A DNA stretch of 64,000 bases from Gracilaria vermiculophylla (Eukaryota; Rhodophyta; Florideophyceae; Gracilariales; Gracilariaceae), in the NCBI GenBank assembly GCA_019155205.2, contig JAHNZQ020000308.1, positions 1,658,398 to 1,722,397 of the forward strand, read 5' to 3'. Each line of letters opens with the position of its first letter. The stretch's first letter is position 1. Shown one piece after another: positions 1-14,943 of the stretch. A program made the position numbers and the translations under genes. The notes below the pieces were generated by a model. It did no database searches. It was not told the origin of the DNA and saw nothing but the letters and a program-made list of their open reading frames with translations.

Positions 1-1237
1 GGAGACGTAGTAGAAAAGAGCTCGCACGCTGACACCCCATGAACTTTTCTCCGAAAGGGAGATGGGATGCTTGCAATAAATTTAAGTGAGGGTTGTAGAG
101 CTGGCCACCCTGATATATATTTACTCCCATCGATGCAGGGTGAGCCATAGAGAATCCTACTAGGAGAAGCTGCCTTCTGAACGATTGCGGCATCTTGCCT
201 ATAGTCCACCCTTGCGATGTCAGAGGTACATGTCATATCTTCTGTTGAGTATCCGTTTGGTCCAACCACCATGCTTTTCTGAAAGCGAGGGGTAGTATTA
301 GTTGTAATCATGACGATTTCCTCATCTGTGAGCATGTTATATCATACGTACTAGACAACTGCGCGAGGAATAGTCCTGAAAGTCATGGAGAAATTGCTTT
401 TCATGAATTGTCCTTCCATATCCCACACGAAACTAGAAGTCCTGTCATCAAGAAGTAACGGGCGTCTTTGCCAGGGCTTTTAAATGCTTTCGAGGTGACG
501 TGTGGACAGAAGAAGATGCCAGTGAGCGCGACGTTGATCAAAATGAGGTTAAAGTATATCCAGATTTGAACTCTCAAAAGTCGGATTTGTGATTAACAAC
601 ACTGTTACCTCGGCAAGAAACACAGTTGATGAAAACACACTACGGTTGACAATCCCACACTTCATTTTCGTTGGTCTTGGAAGCGTGGGACTCCAAACAA
701 TGTACCTGATTCGCCGCTCGATATTGCTTCTAATCCCACAGAATTGTCCTCGTCAGCAAGCTATCATGTGCCCTTTTGCTATAAACGCACGTGGATATGA
801 TACAAAGATAGCGGGTTGTGAATCACAAGCGGGTGGGTCTGTGCTCGCATGCCTCCCTCATACCCCCCTTCCCAGTGTTGATGAATATCTGTGCGACGCC
901 AGTCGGGCACTGCCATCCTAACTACCCTTGCCGGCCGCAATTTGAGCTCGCAAAGGATATAGCTCTTTCGGGTCCAGAAATCGTGACATTCCGACACGCA
1001 TAAGCAATCAATCATCATAACATCGAGAAATAGGTGGTTCATATTTGATGACCGAGGAAGAGATGTGGACATCATGCCCTCTAATGATCTATGACTGGCA
1101 TCTCTCCAATTAGGTTCGCGGAGCTGATGTCCTATATTTTTCTTTCTTCCATCTGATTCGTACATCTCGAATATAAATGAAATACCTGCATCAGAATCAG
1201 TCCCATTCAGCTCTACATGTAGTCTTCTAGCCCCTCA
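1..1237. other. Left-edge intergenic DNA
   Basis: No coding region with recognisable protein features is visible on either strand. Short open frames between 589 and 1165 overlap each other on both strands and look like chance frames. The stretch probably holds the 3' flank of the minus-strand gene that follows. Confidence 0.5.
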
Positions 1238-2662
1238 TTATTTGTTCAAATGAGCAGAAATTTCTCTCGCAACTTCCTCTTTAAAATCCACATTTAGATA
1301 CTTGCGACAAAGTTCGGTGAGAGTCGCCTCATCTTCGTCGTGATTGCTGCCCAGAACAGTACTTCCGAGGCTCGTGTTTGTTGCTTCGATTCCAACGTTG
1401 GCTTCACTTGAAGTGTCGGTATCTTCTTCCTTTCCATCTCTGAGTCGTATCCGAACAGAGAGTGGAAAATCTAGTTTAGATGGAGCCGCTTCAGTTTCTC
1501 CCATTGGTTCATCCGCAAACTTAAACTGCTTCATTTTCTCAGTCATAAATGACTCTTCTTTGTAACTTTCAACGGGGCTCCTTCGAATTCTACTCGCACT
1601 AGAGATATTCCTCCGCCCGGTGTTTCCCCCGATGCCACTTCTGTATTCGGCTTCTTTTCTCAAGCTTCTTGACACTGGTGTACCTCTTTTGGAGTTTGTA
1701 TGGCGTGGCGTCTGGAAACGTTTTTCCTCACGTTGATTGCGATGATTTATCATTGGAGAAAAATTAGAGGCTTGCTCCGAGAGCTGAAAAGATACCGGAA
1801 CACCAGCAGCCCCACTTCCTTGACAAACAGAAGCCCACCTTGTGGTTGTTGATCGCACCATTAAGTACATCCATCGAATCTGAACTGATCTGTCAAATCG
1901 AAGAATTATGGCTTTTGCAAAGATCGGTGCTAAAGGTGATGAAGACAGCGCGATGCGGCGATTCCTTCGTCGAGCGAGGTGGCGTCCAAGCGTTGTCACA
2001 GCTGCTATGAACTCGTTATTACCTCCAGCGTACCAGGCTCCTGCTACTTGTGCTATGCTCGTGGTGTCCCGCATTCGAACGGGCTGCACAGACTTGGTTG
2101 TTGAACTTCGTTGCTCCAATAGTCCATGGGCGTTACTAGGCTCCGTTCGTAAAAGGATAGAGAGACTATTTTCAGACAGTTTTATGTCTGTTTCATTCAG
2201 AGACTGCTCGTGAAAGGCATAGAAGTGGAGATCCGGTGTTCGAGTAAAAAATGTTATTTGAAGATCGGTTCGTTCTAGGCGACATGCAGCAGCAATTGGA
2301 AAAGCAGTCAGAGCCGTATCTCCGGGTGGAAGATATTTCAGAATCGGCTGCTCTTCCGAGAGTTGGGCGTAGACAGGAATAGGTAAGGTATTGAGCGAAA
2401 GATTATGGGCGAATCCATCTATCAACAGATTTGTTGGTTGGGGAGCGGAATCTTCATCTGGAGCTGAAGACGAGGAATGTGTCTTTGCTACTTCTGAGGG
2501 TCTCGCGACCAGCGTTGTCAAATGTTCACCATTCTGCGTAGCTCCGAACAGCACAGTACGAAGGTGACGAAGTACATGAGCCGTTGGTGTGAGAGTAGGT
2601 AAGTTAGGAAGAAGAGGAAGAGCATCGAGCTCTTCTGGCCATTTGTGCGCAAATGATACCAT
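1238..2662 (-). CDS. Unrecognised 474-aa protein
   Basis: This is a single open frame of 474 codons beginning at an ATG (2660-2662, minus strand). I do not recognise the family. The N-terminal half (about residues 1-230) looks folded, with alternating hydrophobic stretches. Residues about 290-400 are basic and rich in Ser, Arg and Asn, as in a disordered linker. The last 80 residues are acidic and end in a predicted helix. There is no signal peptide, membrane segment or metal-binding motif. The frame is long for this base composition and has no competing frame of similar quality, so I take it as a real gene. The function is unknown and the start could be extended by an unseen exon. Confidence 0.65.
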   Translation of the reverse strand: MVSFAHKWPEELDALPLLPNLPTLTPTAHVLRHLRTVLFGATQNGEHLTTLVARPSEVAKTHSSSSAPDEDSAPQPTNLLIDGFAHNLSLNTLPIPVYAQLSEEQPILKYLPPGDTALTAFPIAAACRLERTDLQITFFTRTPDLHFYAFHEQSLNETDIKLSENSLSILLRTEPSNAHGLLEQRSSTTKSVQPVRMRDTTSIAQVAGAWYAGGNNEFIAAVTTLGRHLARRRNRRIALSSSPLAPIFAKAIILRFDRSVQIRWMYLMVRSTTTRWASVCQGSGAAGVPVSFQLSEQASNFSPMINHRNQREEKRFQTPRHTNSKRGTPVSRSLRKEAEYRSGIGGNTGRRNISSASRIRRSPVESYKEESFMTEKMKQFKFADEPMGETEAAPSKLDFPLSVRIRLRDGKEEDTDTSSEANVGIEATNTSLGSTVLGSNHDEDEATLTELCRKYLNVDFKEEVAREISAHLNK

Positions 2663-3657
2663 TCATTCGACTTTGAATGCCCGGTCGAATGAGATACTGT
2701 CCAGACTGCGCGCAGTCGCAGACCGCGATCAAGCTAAGAACCTGACTAGTCGGCGGGTGGAACTACTCGCCGGATGTGGGTTTTAAATTTGTATCCCCGG
2801 ATGATGACTACCGGAATTTCCATAAGACAATCGACAACACACCAAGGCTTTTCGCTCCTAATTTTACATAGGCGTTAGGTGATTTCGCATTTTGGTACTT
2901 TAGTTCTGTCGATATTTCATTCGGAAATACAAATCAAGAAAACCAAGTGATTCTTTTGAGCTATTTACCCACGGCTAATATCTCACAGCCATCTCTCGAC
3001 TGGGAAGCACACCGTGAAGCCGTTTCAATTATGTTGAGTTACACGGATCAAACTTTATGGATAATAGAGGACTGTTGTTAATTAACAAACGTCCTGAGTC
3101 GGGAAAGTTTCGCAGTAAGGAGAGGAAAAATTACAATCCACAACTGCTAAACTGAAGTTGAAGTCCTTTTCACGCCTTCGTCAGCACAACTACATCCTGA
3201 AATTTACTGGCTCAACGGGTTCAATTCATTTCAACCCTTTCAACGCAAGTCGCAGTGCGATTGACAACACCAAAGCTGACGAAGATCACAGAAATAAAGT
3301 TCTTGGCACCATCATATTCTCACGTCTGAGAGTTGGCGTGTTTTGGGCAATACACAGGAAAGCAGTGGGGCACGAAGACTGTCCGGGTGCGCGTGCTGTT
3401 TGGTATGTACGGTAGAATTGCAGCATTATAATAGACAAGCCTTCTATTGTGGGCAATGAAATTGACGAGAAGCTACATTACAAACGCTCTCTGAAGCAAC
3501 AAAATTTACAGAACACTTTGACAAGCAAAAAGAATGGTCAAAAGAAACACTTTGAAGATTGAGGGATGATGGGAATATTGCGAATAGTGTACATGGCAAG
3601 ACTCAAAATTACATGTGCTTTGAACTGAATCCACTTATCGGAGGAAAGAGGGTGTTC
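2663..3657. other. Intergenic, nothing recognised
   Basis: The stretch is AT-rich with scattered stops in all frames. It lies upstream of the 474-aa gene and upstream of nothing on the plus strand. I see no repeat, RNA or conserved frame. Confidence 0.5.
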
Positions 3658-4290
3658 CTAGAACAATACGTTGGCAAAGTTGAGAGTGGTCGTCTGTTTG
3701 AGAGGTGTAGGAACCAATGATATTTGACCAGAAAGACACTGCGCGAGGAAAAGGTCATGTGAACATGGACCTATGCTTTCGCCCGGAACCGGTGTGCAAA
3801 CCTCATCTAAATGTGTAACTCTATGAATAGGAGTGCGCAGAAAGCGTTGTTCTGAACATTGGGCAACAAGTACCTTCGGAGCTTTGCAAGACCCAGTGGT
3901 GGCCGTTTCGGTGTTTAGAGCCCGTGAGTGCTTCTTTTGACCCTTTGCGGTGTTTCGCTGTCGAGGGCGTTTCGGCGACGAATTTCTTGTCTTCATGGTG
4001 CTGATGGAATGCTCTACGACTCGAGATTTAAAGCCGTCAATGTGGTCACCGACAAGTTGGGAGCGCAAAGCGCTGGCGAGAAGTTGGTCTAATTCCTCTG
4101 CTTCACCGGATAGCAACGGTGAACTCAATGTTATTGAACGCGCGTCGTCGGCAGGAGTGGTCGGAAGCTGAAGTTTCGCATGTTTCGAAAGCACATGTAA
4201 GGCGAGGTCTTGCGTTGTGCGAAACTTTTTCTCTGAACAACGTTGGCAACGAAGACGTCTGGTGCGCGGCGAGGAGGAAGTTCGCATCAT
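3658..4290 (-). CDS. Small single C2H2 zinc-finger protein
   Basis: The predicted protein has 210 aa and starts at tandem ATG codons (4285-4290). Residues 15-37 form one C2H2-type finger: Cys15-X2-Cys18-X13-His32-X4-His37, with Phe24-type and Leu core positions, preceded by a basic leader. The rest is low complexity, with a basic Arg/Lys/Ser stretch at about 105-125 that could act as a nuclear signal. A single finger of this type can bind nucleic acid or protein; the target cannot be inferred. The C-terminal part contains several Cys residues without a clear second finger. Because the protein is short and not otherwise recognised, this is a moderate-confidence gene. Confidence 0.5.
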   Translation of the reverse strand: MMRTSSSPRTRRLRCQRCSEKKFRTTQDLALHVLSKHAKLQLPTTPADDARSITLSSPLLSGEAEELDQLLASALRSQLVGDHIDGFKSRVVEHSISTMKTRNSSPKRPRQRNTAKGQKKHSRALNTETATTGSCKAPKVLVAQCSEQRFLRTPIHRVTHLDEVCTPVPGESIGPCSHDLFLAQCLSGQISLVPTPLKQTTTLNFANVLF

Positions 4291-6143
4291 CTCTGAAAGA
4301 TTGGAGTGATGAATAACAAGCTGCTTGGGAAATATTGTTGAGAAGGTCGGTGGCGATGCTTACGAAAGGATGATGTAAGAAGAACGTGAGCTCGAAGAGT
4401 ACGGCCGCTGCGGGCCGCTTATAAGGTTGGTTGCCGTTACGCGTCTTTTGACAGCCAAGAGGCTGCTGTTTGCTGCAACGATACAAGGACGCACAGCGAG
4501 GTGGCATAAATTATTCTGCTGGCTAGCTAGATTCGTGGCGAATTCTGTGGAGCTTCGCCGCAGCCAAGATTCGAAGGCCATTTTGCTGTCCATTCATTTT
4601 AATCCAAGTGTCATGATTAGGCAATCAGGGGCTACTCACCTTCACGTTCCCCGCCCCTCCTTCTGCGTTTCAAACTATGAGCGAGAGAGCGTGAGAGAGA
4701 GAGAGAGAGATGTGATGGCAGAAGACAATCCCAAGCGTTGCGCAGTGGCTCCCATTGATTGTCATGTGCTCAGTCACAAAAGGAAAAAAGATGTTTACAG
4801 AATTTCCATCTTTGAAGATTCCTACTCTTTGGCATTTGTCACAATTATTAACTCACAGCGGATCAAGACACACGATGTAGTTCCATCTCGAAGCCTGCTT
4901 CTAGCCTTTTACCATAAATGTTCTTCTTGTTCAGCAAAAAATCAATGAGACATTCAGCCCGATATACATTTCAAGGCCCCACTCTCAGCACCAGGGTGAG
5001 CAAATTTAGGGTAAAGCATGCTCTTCCAAGCACGATTCTGATCCGGGCAAAAAGTTGTTTAGGAACAGAACGAAATGTGTGAACGTTTCAGCTCGCGAAG
5101 GTACTACGGAAACTGTTCGAATGCTGTAGAGCTACCCGTATCATTAGTATCAAAGGGTGATCCGATTCTATATCCAAATGTATGGCCACCGTTTGAAAGA
5201 AATATATCTTACGTTAACAAATAAACATGTACAGAGGAGCGTGGGTAGGAAACAGTATCTCTTGTTTTCGCTTTCTTTCACACCCAGACTGAATCCTCCA
5301 GCTTCTCCAATTCGTTTTCAAGAGTAATCCACACAGCCGTCTACGGTGCTATGATTACGGCAAATTGTTGCACAGAAGCCATAAGGAGCTCATCTACGCC
5401 AAAGAGACCAGTTTTATGTGGAGACGTAAATAATATTACGATAGTCACCGCTTTCAAATCGTGAGTAGGCATCTGCTCAGGGGATCGGCACAGAACGTGG
5501 TGCGATTATTTGAGCTTTAGTATTGAAAGGATTCCTTCCAATGTACGTGTGCTGTCATACTCGTTGACAAGATTAGACCTCATACAGGTGCAACCAACGT
5601 GGTAGACTCACATCTGATAAAGAAACAAAAAAGCGCTTAGGTTAGGATTTGGACACTGAATACCAAAGCACAGCTTTTCCTCCTAATCTGTCGCGGAACA
5701 GTTGAAACGTGTCGAATGAGCGCAATGCTCAGCAACGAAGAAGGCCACAGTTCAGTGAACCACTAGAGATTGACAGGTGTCGTATAGTAGTTGGTCCAGC
5801 TACAGCAAATATCCCAGCGGTTGCCAGGTTGAGGCGATGTGCCTACGGCGGAAAGAATGCAGACATAACCCCTCTGGGGAGATCTTTTGCGAATCGCCTT
5901 GCAGATGTGGCAAATGCAGCACTTCGCCAGGTATCGCCCCCACCCCAGAGCACCAGGAAACCCTGCTCACTTGTACGCCTTCAATTTTGTTCCAAAACGA
6001 TACGAGCACCACAGAGTTCTTATTCTCAGCTACTCCCACCGCCGCCTTAACAACTTCCCCTCCCAGTCCCCGCGTCTATCCACACCTTGACGTGAAATCT
6101 TTGTATAACTGTATCTCTATTGTTAAGCGAGAACAAATTCCAC
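4291..6143. other. Intergenic upstream of RedCAP; no clear gene
   Basis: A plus-strand frame at 4427-4948 begins with TTG and overlaps the 5' flank of the zinc-finger gene, so I do not call it. A Cys-rich plus frame near 5817-5960 could be an exon relic, but no splice sites or start support it. The remainder shows nothing recognisable and ends in the pyrimidine-rich RedCAP leader. Confidence 0.4.
4680..4712. repeat. GA-rich simple repeat
   Basis: An almost pure GA microsatellite (seven or more consecutive GA units, plus imperfect flanks) is directly visible. Confidence 0.85.
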
Positions 6144-6806
6144 ATGGCTTTCGTCGCATCATCCTCAATCGTCCGCCCTTCTTTGCAACGTGCCTCCGTG
6201 AATGGCAGCACATCATCCTTCGGCACACGGGTGTCCGTAAGATTTGCGCCAGCCCGCTCCTCTCTGTCGATGAGTGGGCTGCGCGTCTTCACTGATGCCA
6301 TGGAAGAATACAAAAATGAATACCCAGCATTCGCTGCTCGCGGCTGGGGGGCCACTGTGAAGGCTGAGCGTTGGAATGGCCGCCACGCCATGTTCGGTTT
6401 CGTCATGCTAGTTGCGACAGCCTATTGCAAGGGTCACGGCCTTCTTCCGGAAGGCTATCTCGATCCGAGGCAATGGGGTGTGCTGGGAACTCTCGGGGAT
6501 ACCGGGATGATTTCCCAGGAACGTGCTGTTATCCTTGTAGCCCATGTTCACGTGCTCTTCGTTTCCATCGCTGCTGCCCTTGCTCCGTTCAGCTTCCAGG
6601 ATAAGTTGCTGCTCGCCCCCGGAGAGGTTGACGAAGAACCCGCAGGACTCATTCCGCCATTCAAGCTTGGACTGACCAAGAGCGCTGAGCTCTGGAATTG
6701 TCGTCTCGCAATGCTTGGTCTCATGATTGTCATAGGTTGCTCGGTGGCCACCGGAACCCCAATTTTGGATATTGTGAACATTGGCCTCGGTAAGATTCTG
6801 TACTAA
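6144..6806 (+). CDS. RedCAP: RedCAP-like light-harvesting superfamily protein, plastid
   Basis: The 220-aa protein starts at the ATG at 6144; the open frame upstream has only a TTG. It carries two chlorophyll-binding LHC motifs, E-R-W-N-G-R-H-A-M-F-G at the first membrane helix (about residues 73-83) and E-L-W-N-C-R-L-A-M-L-G at the third (about 188-198). A middle hydrophobic helix lies at about 130-155. Residues 1 to about 45 are rich in Ser and Arg and start MAFV, a typical red-algal plastid transit peptide. The stretch Y-P-x-F-A-x-R-G-W-G before the first helix, and the spacing of the helices, fit the red-lineage RedCAP family better than ordinary LHCR antenna proteins. It is expected in the thylakoid membrane. 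An AATAAA lies at 6914-6919. The family call is from memory of motifs. Confidence 0.85.
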   Translation: MAFVASSSIVRPSLQRASVNGSTSSFGTRVSVRFAPARSSLSMSGLRVFTDAMEEYKNEYPAFAARGWGATVKAERWNGRHAMFGFVMLVATAYCKGHGLLPEGYLDPRQWGVLGTLGDTGMISQERAVILVAHVHVLFVSIAAALAPFSFQDKLLLAPGEVDEEPAGLIPPFKLGLTKSAELWNCRLAMLGLMIVIGCSVATGTPILDIVNIGLGKILY

Positions 6807-8060
6807 TTAGATTTGGTAAGGCTGCAAGGGAATCCAGTAGCTCTAAACGTTTAGCTCTGGTATCCTATTCGTTCATATTATTATATGCACGGATAGTAAG
6901 TGAACTCTACGGCAATAAAAGTCTTTCACTCTCGTCTTTTCTTCGCATTCGCGGCTGTGACCACACACGTCGTGCCTCGATTTGTAATGGTCTTCCCAGA
7001 CGTCGAAGAAGCACTGACAACATTGAAAGATAGATGGCGTCGGGAGCCAAGCGACGGGAACAAGAAGGGGTGAAAATGATCGCACGACCGAGAGAACATA
7101 TGGAGGGAATAGTTGCTCTGGACTACTTCACATCTCACGCACACACTTCACTGTAGCATAGAAGCACTAAGTGTAAATATGTTGCCGAAGACAAGCAGGT
7201 CGTTGAACATGGTTCGCAAACTAATGCTTTCGCAAGGAATTGACGTACGGGCCAGTAGCTACGAAGAATAAAAAGACGCAAGTCTGTCGGTCTGGTTTTA
7301 CTCAGTATGTACCGTCCGCCCGCAGGGCTTGTCTTTCTTCATTTAAAAACTGAACGCTCCCTTTGCTTGCACCGGTCAATCTAGTTAAGCTACATTTAAT
7401 CAATGATACATCCGGTGTCTGACATCAGTGATGCCTCGTGCGCGATTGCTGGGTGAAAAGGGTAAAAAGTCATTCTTCCCTGCCGCAAAAAAAAGCTTTT
7501 ACTCTCATGTGCGCAACGCAAAAGGCTTTGATTCCATCTCATAAAAGTGAGGCTTAGTGTTTGAGGCATACTCAGCTTTGACAGCAGTGTTCCCGTCTAC
7601 TGAAACGGAGAAATCATAGACACGTGCCTTTGTCTCGCTGAATTTGCAAATGAAGATAAGCTCTCTGTCACTTCCGTGGTGCTGGGGGAAAACAGACTGT
7701 TCTCCTCCTTTTTGCAAGGTGACGTCGTAGAGACTACAATTCGTCGTGCCTTCCGTCACGTCCTTTTTGAATTGGTCGCTAACGCACGTTTATTGCCTAT
7801 CTTGGCTGTTAGACAGCGGTGCACGTTCTTGTTACTGCATGAGACCCTATGCAATTCTGGAAAGGGAGTTCGCTCTGATCTTCAGATTCGCTTCGCTGCC
7901 ATCCGCCTCGCACGTTACTTCGTAGCAAGACATAGTACATTGTCGGCGATAAGCACCAGAGAACGACCGTCGAAATCCGAAAGCGTATCGTATTGAAGAA
8001 AGAACGAACAGAAACTAAATGAAAGCAGTTGTTGCAGTTATTTAAGAAAAATAGAAACGT
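6807..8060. other. Intergenic with a possible gene fragment
   Basis: The first 700 bases are the RedCAP 3' flank with AATAAA at 6914, and nothing else is recognised. The second half contains the minus-strand coding-like fragment listed separately at 7505-7950. Confidence 0.5.
7505..7950 (-). pseudogene. Coding-like fragment of a Cys-containing protein
   Basis: Two minus-strand stretches read like protein. One (about 7950-7855) has alternating Cys and charged residues; the second (about 7795-7505) ends in a stop and has beta-strand-like alternation. They are in different frames with stops between, and I find no convincing intron, because candidate GT-AG pairs leave only about 30 bases. No ATG opens the second part, which begins at a GTG. 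It may be a decayed gene, or two exons of one with unusual splicing. The family is not recognised. Confidence 0.25.
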
Positions 8061-8513
8061 CTAAACGTTGAATGACTCCCCACAGCCGCATGTTCCCTTG
8101 GCGTTTGGGTTGTGAAACACAAACTCGGAAACAAGATCATTATCAACAAAGTCCATCTTTGTGCCAACAATATGCATGAGGGCTAGAGGATCAATAAAAA
8201 CCTCAGCCCCTTCGATGGAAACTTTTTCATCATACTTGGAGCGCTCATCGGCATAATTGAGAGTATATGCCATCCCATTACAACCACGAGTTCGAAGACC
8301 GATTCGTACTCCCACCGGCTTTGGACTTTTTTGACTCATTAAAAAGCGAATGCGCTCAGCAGCTGCTGCTGTGACCTCCATCGCAGCCGGTGCTTTTCTT
8401 TTCGATCGACCTACCGGCGAAGCTGACACAGGCTGTGTTGCGGTCGAGCAATTTCGTGCGCTTCGTAGCACATGAGTTGAGAAATATCGCAAAGTTGACG
8501 AGACTTTCAACAT
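8061..8513 (-). CDS. ISCA1: Mitochondrial A-type iron-sulfur assembly protein ISCA1
   Basis: The chosen start is the ATG at 8511-8513, giving 150 aa. The open frame continues upstream but has no better start and no family similarity there. Residues 1 to about 40 are rich in Ser, Arg and Thr without acidic residues, fitting a mitochondrial presequence. The core contains the three conserved cysteines of the HesB/IscA fold: one in R-G-C-N-G-M-A-Y-T-L and two in the C-terminal G-T-C-G-C-G-E-S-F-N-V. The tail F-V-F-x-N-P-N-x-K-G-T-C-G-C-G-E-S-F is nearly identical to animal and yeast ISCA1/Isa1. In that family it acts late in mitochondrial cluster assembly, supplying [4Fe-4S] proteins such as aconitase, whose gene lies next in this window on the opposite strand. 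Confidence 0.93.
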   Translation of the reverse strand: MLKVSSTLRYFSTHVLRSARNCSTATQPVSASPVGRSKRKAPAAMEVTAAAAERIRFLMSQKSPKPVGVRIGLRTRGCNGMAYTLNYADERSKYDEKVSIEGAEVFIDPLALMHIVGTKMDFVDNDLVSEFVFHNPNAKGTCGCGESFNV

Positions 8514-9364
8514 GTTTGTTAAACTAGATGCAGAATAGGGCTGAAATCCGTTCGCGCTGTCAACTGCAAGGGCAGAGGGGGGGCAGATGTAACAGTGCCC
8601 CCCTTCAGACGACAGATTGGAGACTGCTGAATAGTGATGCTTCCGAGGCGATTCGGTCAGCGGGCGGAGGCAAAGAAGAGTGGGAGTCGGGTGCAAACAT
8701 TGGGAGCAACATGCACATGAAACGCATAAACCATTTCCGAGCGACAATTGGCTCCCTTGAAACACGTGGCTTGTCAGCAAATTGCCATGTGTCCAAGTTG
8801 TGAACGAAACTCGAAAATATGTGGTGAGGGCGAAGTCTTTGGTAGCTCAGCGAACTTGGTGGAATATCCATGAAGTCACGGTCAGTCACCGCCAGTGACC
8901 GCCAGTGGCACCGGGATACTCGGACGAATCCGGCATCAGCCTGACCGAAGAATGCACTCGAGCATGCAAGAGGTAAGATATGGAAGATATCTCAACGGAA
9001 CACCTTGGCGTATTTCCATTGGTTCAAGCACTTCGTCTGGGCCAATAACGGTGTTGTGTCCCCACCGCACGACGGCTTGAGCCATTTAGCTTTCAGCTGC
9101 GGCTCGGTTCACATGCGCTTGCCCAAACAATTTTTGTGTTGGGCAGCTCGGCGCACTTGTGTGCAATTCGGGGCGCGCGACTGTAGTCTCGGATGTCCAT
9201 CTGATTTGTACTCCCCGTCTATCTCAACGATCGTACGCAGCGACGGTTGACGGGCAGCTTTAACATAAAAAGAGCACAGCCTTCATCTGTGTTTGCTGAG
9301 CTCGACGCCGATATCCATCCGCTTGACAGTCTTCCAGCTTATCTACCGCTGACGTTCTTTTACC
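8514..9364. other. Divergent intergenic region between ISCA1 and aconitase
   Basis: The two genes are transcribed away from each other, so this stretch should hold both promoters. I see no TATA element I would defend. Overlapping short frames on both strands are not convincing. Confidence 0.5.
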
Positions 9365-11785
9365 ATGATTACAATGGATCGCATTGCGAGAATATCCATC
9401 GCGCGATGGACGTCGCGTGCGTTCCGCGTCACCGCTGCCACTCGGCAAACGCCTATGGCGCCTCTAGAGCCTCACAATGAACTTGAGCCCGTTTACGCAG
9501 CCATCGAAGATAGACTCACCACAGTACGATCCAAGTGCGTTGTAACTATTCTTTGCATCAGCGACGTGGTCTATCTTGTTTCCAAGTACTGACTTATTTT
9601 TTATTGCGAGTCCAGGCTTAACCGTCCCCTGACACTTGCGGAAAAAGTGCTATACGGTCACCTCGATGATCCGGAGCAGGTTCCGGTTCGGGGCGAGACT
9701 TTTCTCAAATTGCGACCCGAACGCGTTGCGTTACAGGATGCGACAGCGCAAATGGCTGTCATTCAGTTCATGGCCTCTGAGAAACCGCAAGTGGCTGTAC
9801 CTTCTACTATTCACTGCGATCATCTTATCGCTGCTGAAGTGGGTGCCGTGGAAGATATGGCCAAGGCCAAAAGTCAAAACAAAGAAGTATATGACTTCTT
9901 GGCTTCCGCTGCAGCCAAGTATGGCCTGGGCTTTTGGAAGCCTGGATCAGGTATCATTCATCAGATCGTTCTTGAGAATTATGCGTTCCCTGGCCTACTT
10001 ATGATCGGGACTGACTCCCATACTCCGAATGCCGGTGGTTTGGGTGCGTGCGCGGTTGGCGTTGGCGGAGCGGATGCCGTCGATGTCATGGTTGGACTTC
10101 CGTGGGAGCTGAAGGCACCGAAGGTTATTGGAGTCAAGCTAACTGGAAAGCTACAGGAATGGGCTTCACCGAAGGACGTTATCCTGAGGGTTGCCGGCAT
10201 TCTCACAGTTAAAGGCGGCACCGGCGCAATCGTTGAATATTTTGGGGATGGTGTTGATTCTTTGAGTTGCACCGGCATGGGTACTATTTGCAACATGGGT
10301 GCTGAGATCGGCGCCACCACATCCATGTTCCCTTATAACAGCCGTATGGGGGACTATCTGAAGGCAACTGGTCGTGATGGCATCGCTAGCCTTGCAGATT
10401 CCTTTTCGGAGCATCTGAAAGCAGACGAAAACGCTGTTTATGACCAGCTAATTGAGATCGACTTGTCGGAATTAGAGCCTCACATCAACGGTCCGTTCAC
10501 CCCTGATCTCGCTCACCCATTATCCAAGTTCAAAGAAGAGATTGAGAAGAATGGCTGGCCAGCTGAGCTTTCAGCGGGTCTGATAGGCTCATGCACCAAC
10601 TCATCATATGAGGATATGACTCGTGCCGCCTCCGTCGTCAAACAGGCTCTTTCCCATGGTCTGAAGAGTAAGTCTATCTTCAACATAACGCCCGGATCCG
10701 AACAAGTGCGAGCGACCATATCAAGGGATGGCATTCTCGATACTTTCACTGAAGCTGGCGGAACAGTATTGGCCAATGCCTGTGGCCCCTGCATTGGACA
10801 ATGGAATCGCAGTGATGTGCCCAAAGGAACCCCTAATTCCATCATTACTTCCTTCAATCGCAATTTCTCCCAAAGAAACGATGGGAACCCGCAGACTCAC
10901 GCCTTCGTTGCCTCCCCAGAAATTGTGACTGCTATGTCCTTGGCAGGATCACTAACATTCAATCCAGCAACTGATTCGCTTCAAGGTGCGGATGGTGTGG
11001 AATTCAAACTAACACCGCCATCTGGAGAGGAACTACCAGCAAGGGGTTTCGATCCTGGGGAGGACACTTTCCAACCTCCTTCTGATGACGGATCGTCAGT
11101 TCTCGTACAGATCGACCCGAATTCCCAGAGGCTTTCATTCCTTGAACCGTTTCCAGAATGGGACGGAAAGGACTACACCGATATGCCAATTTTGATTAAG
11201 GCTCGCGGAAAGTGCACAACTGATCATATCTCCATGGCTGGCCCTTGGTTGAAGTTCCGTGGCCATCTTGACAATATCTCTAACAACATGCTTATCGGGG
11301 CTGTAAATGATGAAAACGGAGAAATTAACAACGTCAAGAACGTTTACACTGGAGAGTATGGAGCTGTCCCAGACACTGCGAGAGCATACAAGGCTTCAGG
11401 AATCAAGTGGGTCGTGATTGGGGACGAAAACTATGGTGAGGGGTCAAGCCGTGAGCATGCTGCATTGGAACCCAGACATCTTGGAGGCGTGGCGGTTATT
11501 GTCAAGTCTTTTGCCCGTATTCATGAAACAAACCTGAAAAAGCAAGGAATGCTTCCTCTCACGTTTGACGACCCAACTGATTACGATAAGATTGACTCAA
11601 GTGACAAAGTTTCGATTTTGGGCTTGACGGACTTGGCACCTGGGAAGCCTGTCACATTACAAGTGACTAAGGCTGATGGGATATCGTTGGACATTACACT
11701 GAGGCACACCTTCAACGATGAGCAACTGGAATGGTTCAGAGCAGGCTCTGCATTGAACAAGATCAAGAGAGACCTAGGGGCATAG
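9365..11785 (+). CDS. ACO2: Mitochondrial aconitase, two exons
   Basis: Aconitate hydratase interconverts citrate and isocitrate in the TCA cycle. Coding sequence is 9365-9534 joined to 9616-11785, giving 779 aa, matching the usual length of about 780. The 81-bp intron starts GTGCGT and ends CCAG; joining there gives the family stretch [12 protein letters not shown], which neither exon gives alone. The first about 30 residues are basic and hydroxylated, a mitochondrial presequence; an ATG three codons downstream is an alternative start. Cluster-ligating cysteines are visible in G-S-C-T-N-S and A-C-G-P-C-I-G. Substrate-site motifs D-S-H-T-P-N and G-E-G-S-S-R-E-H-A are intact. Everything indicates a functional enzyme. 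Confidence 0.96.

Positions 11786-14943
<3,158 letters not shown>

Noticed and set aside
4427..4948. Plus-strand 173-codon frame
   Set aside because: It begins with TTG, contains a GA microsatellite and has no recognisable features.
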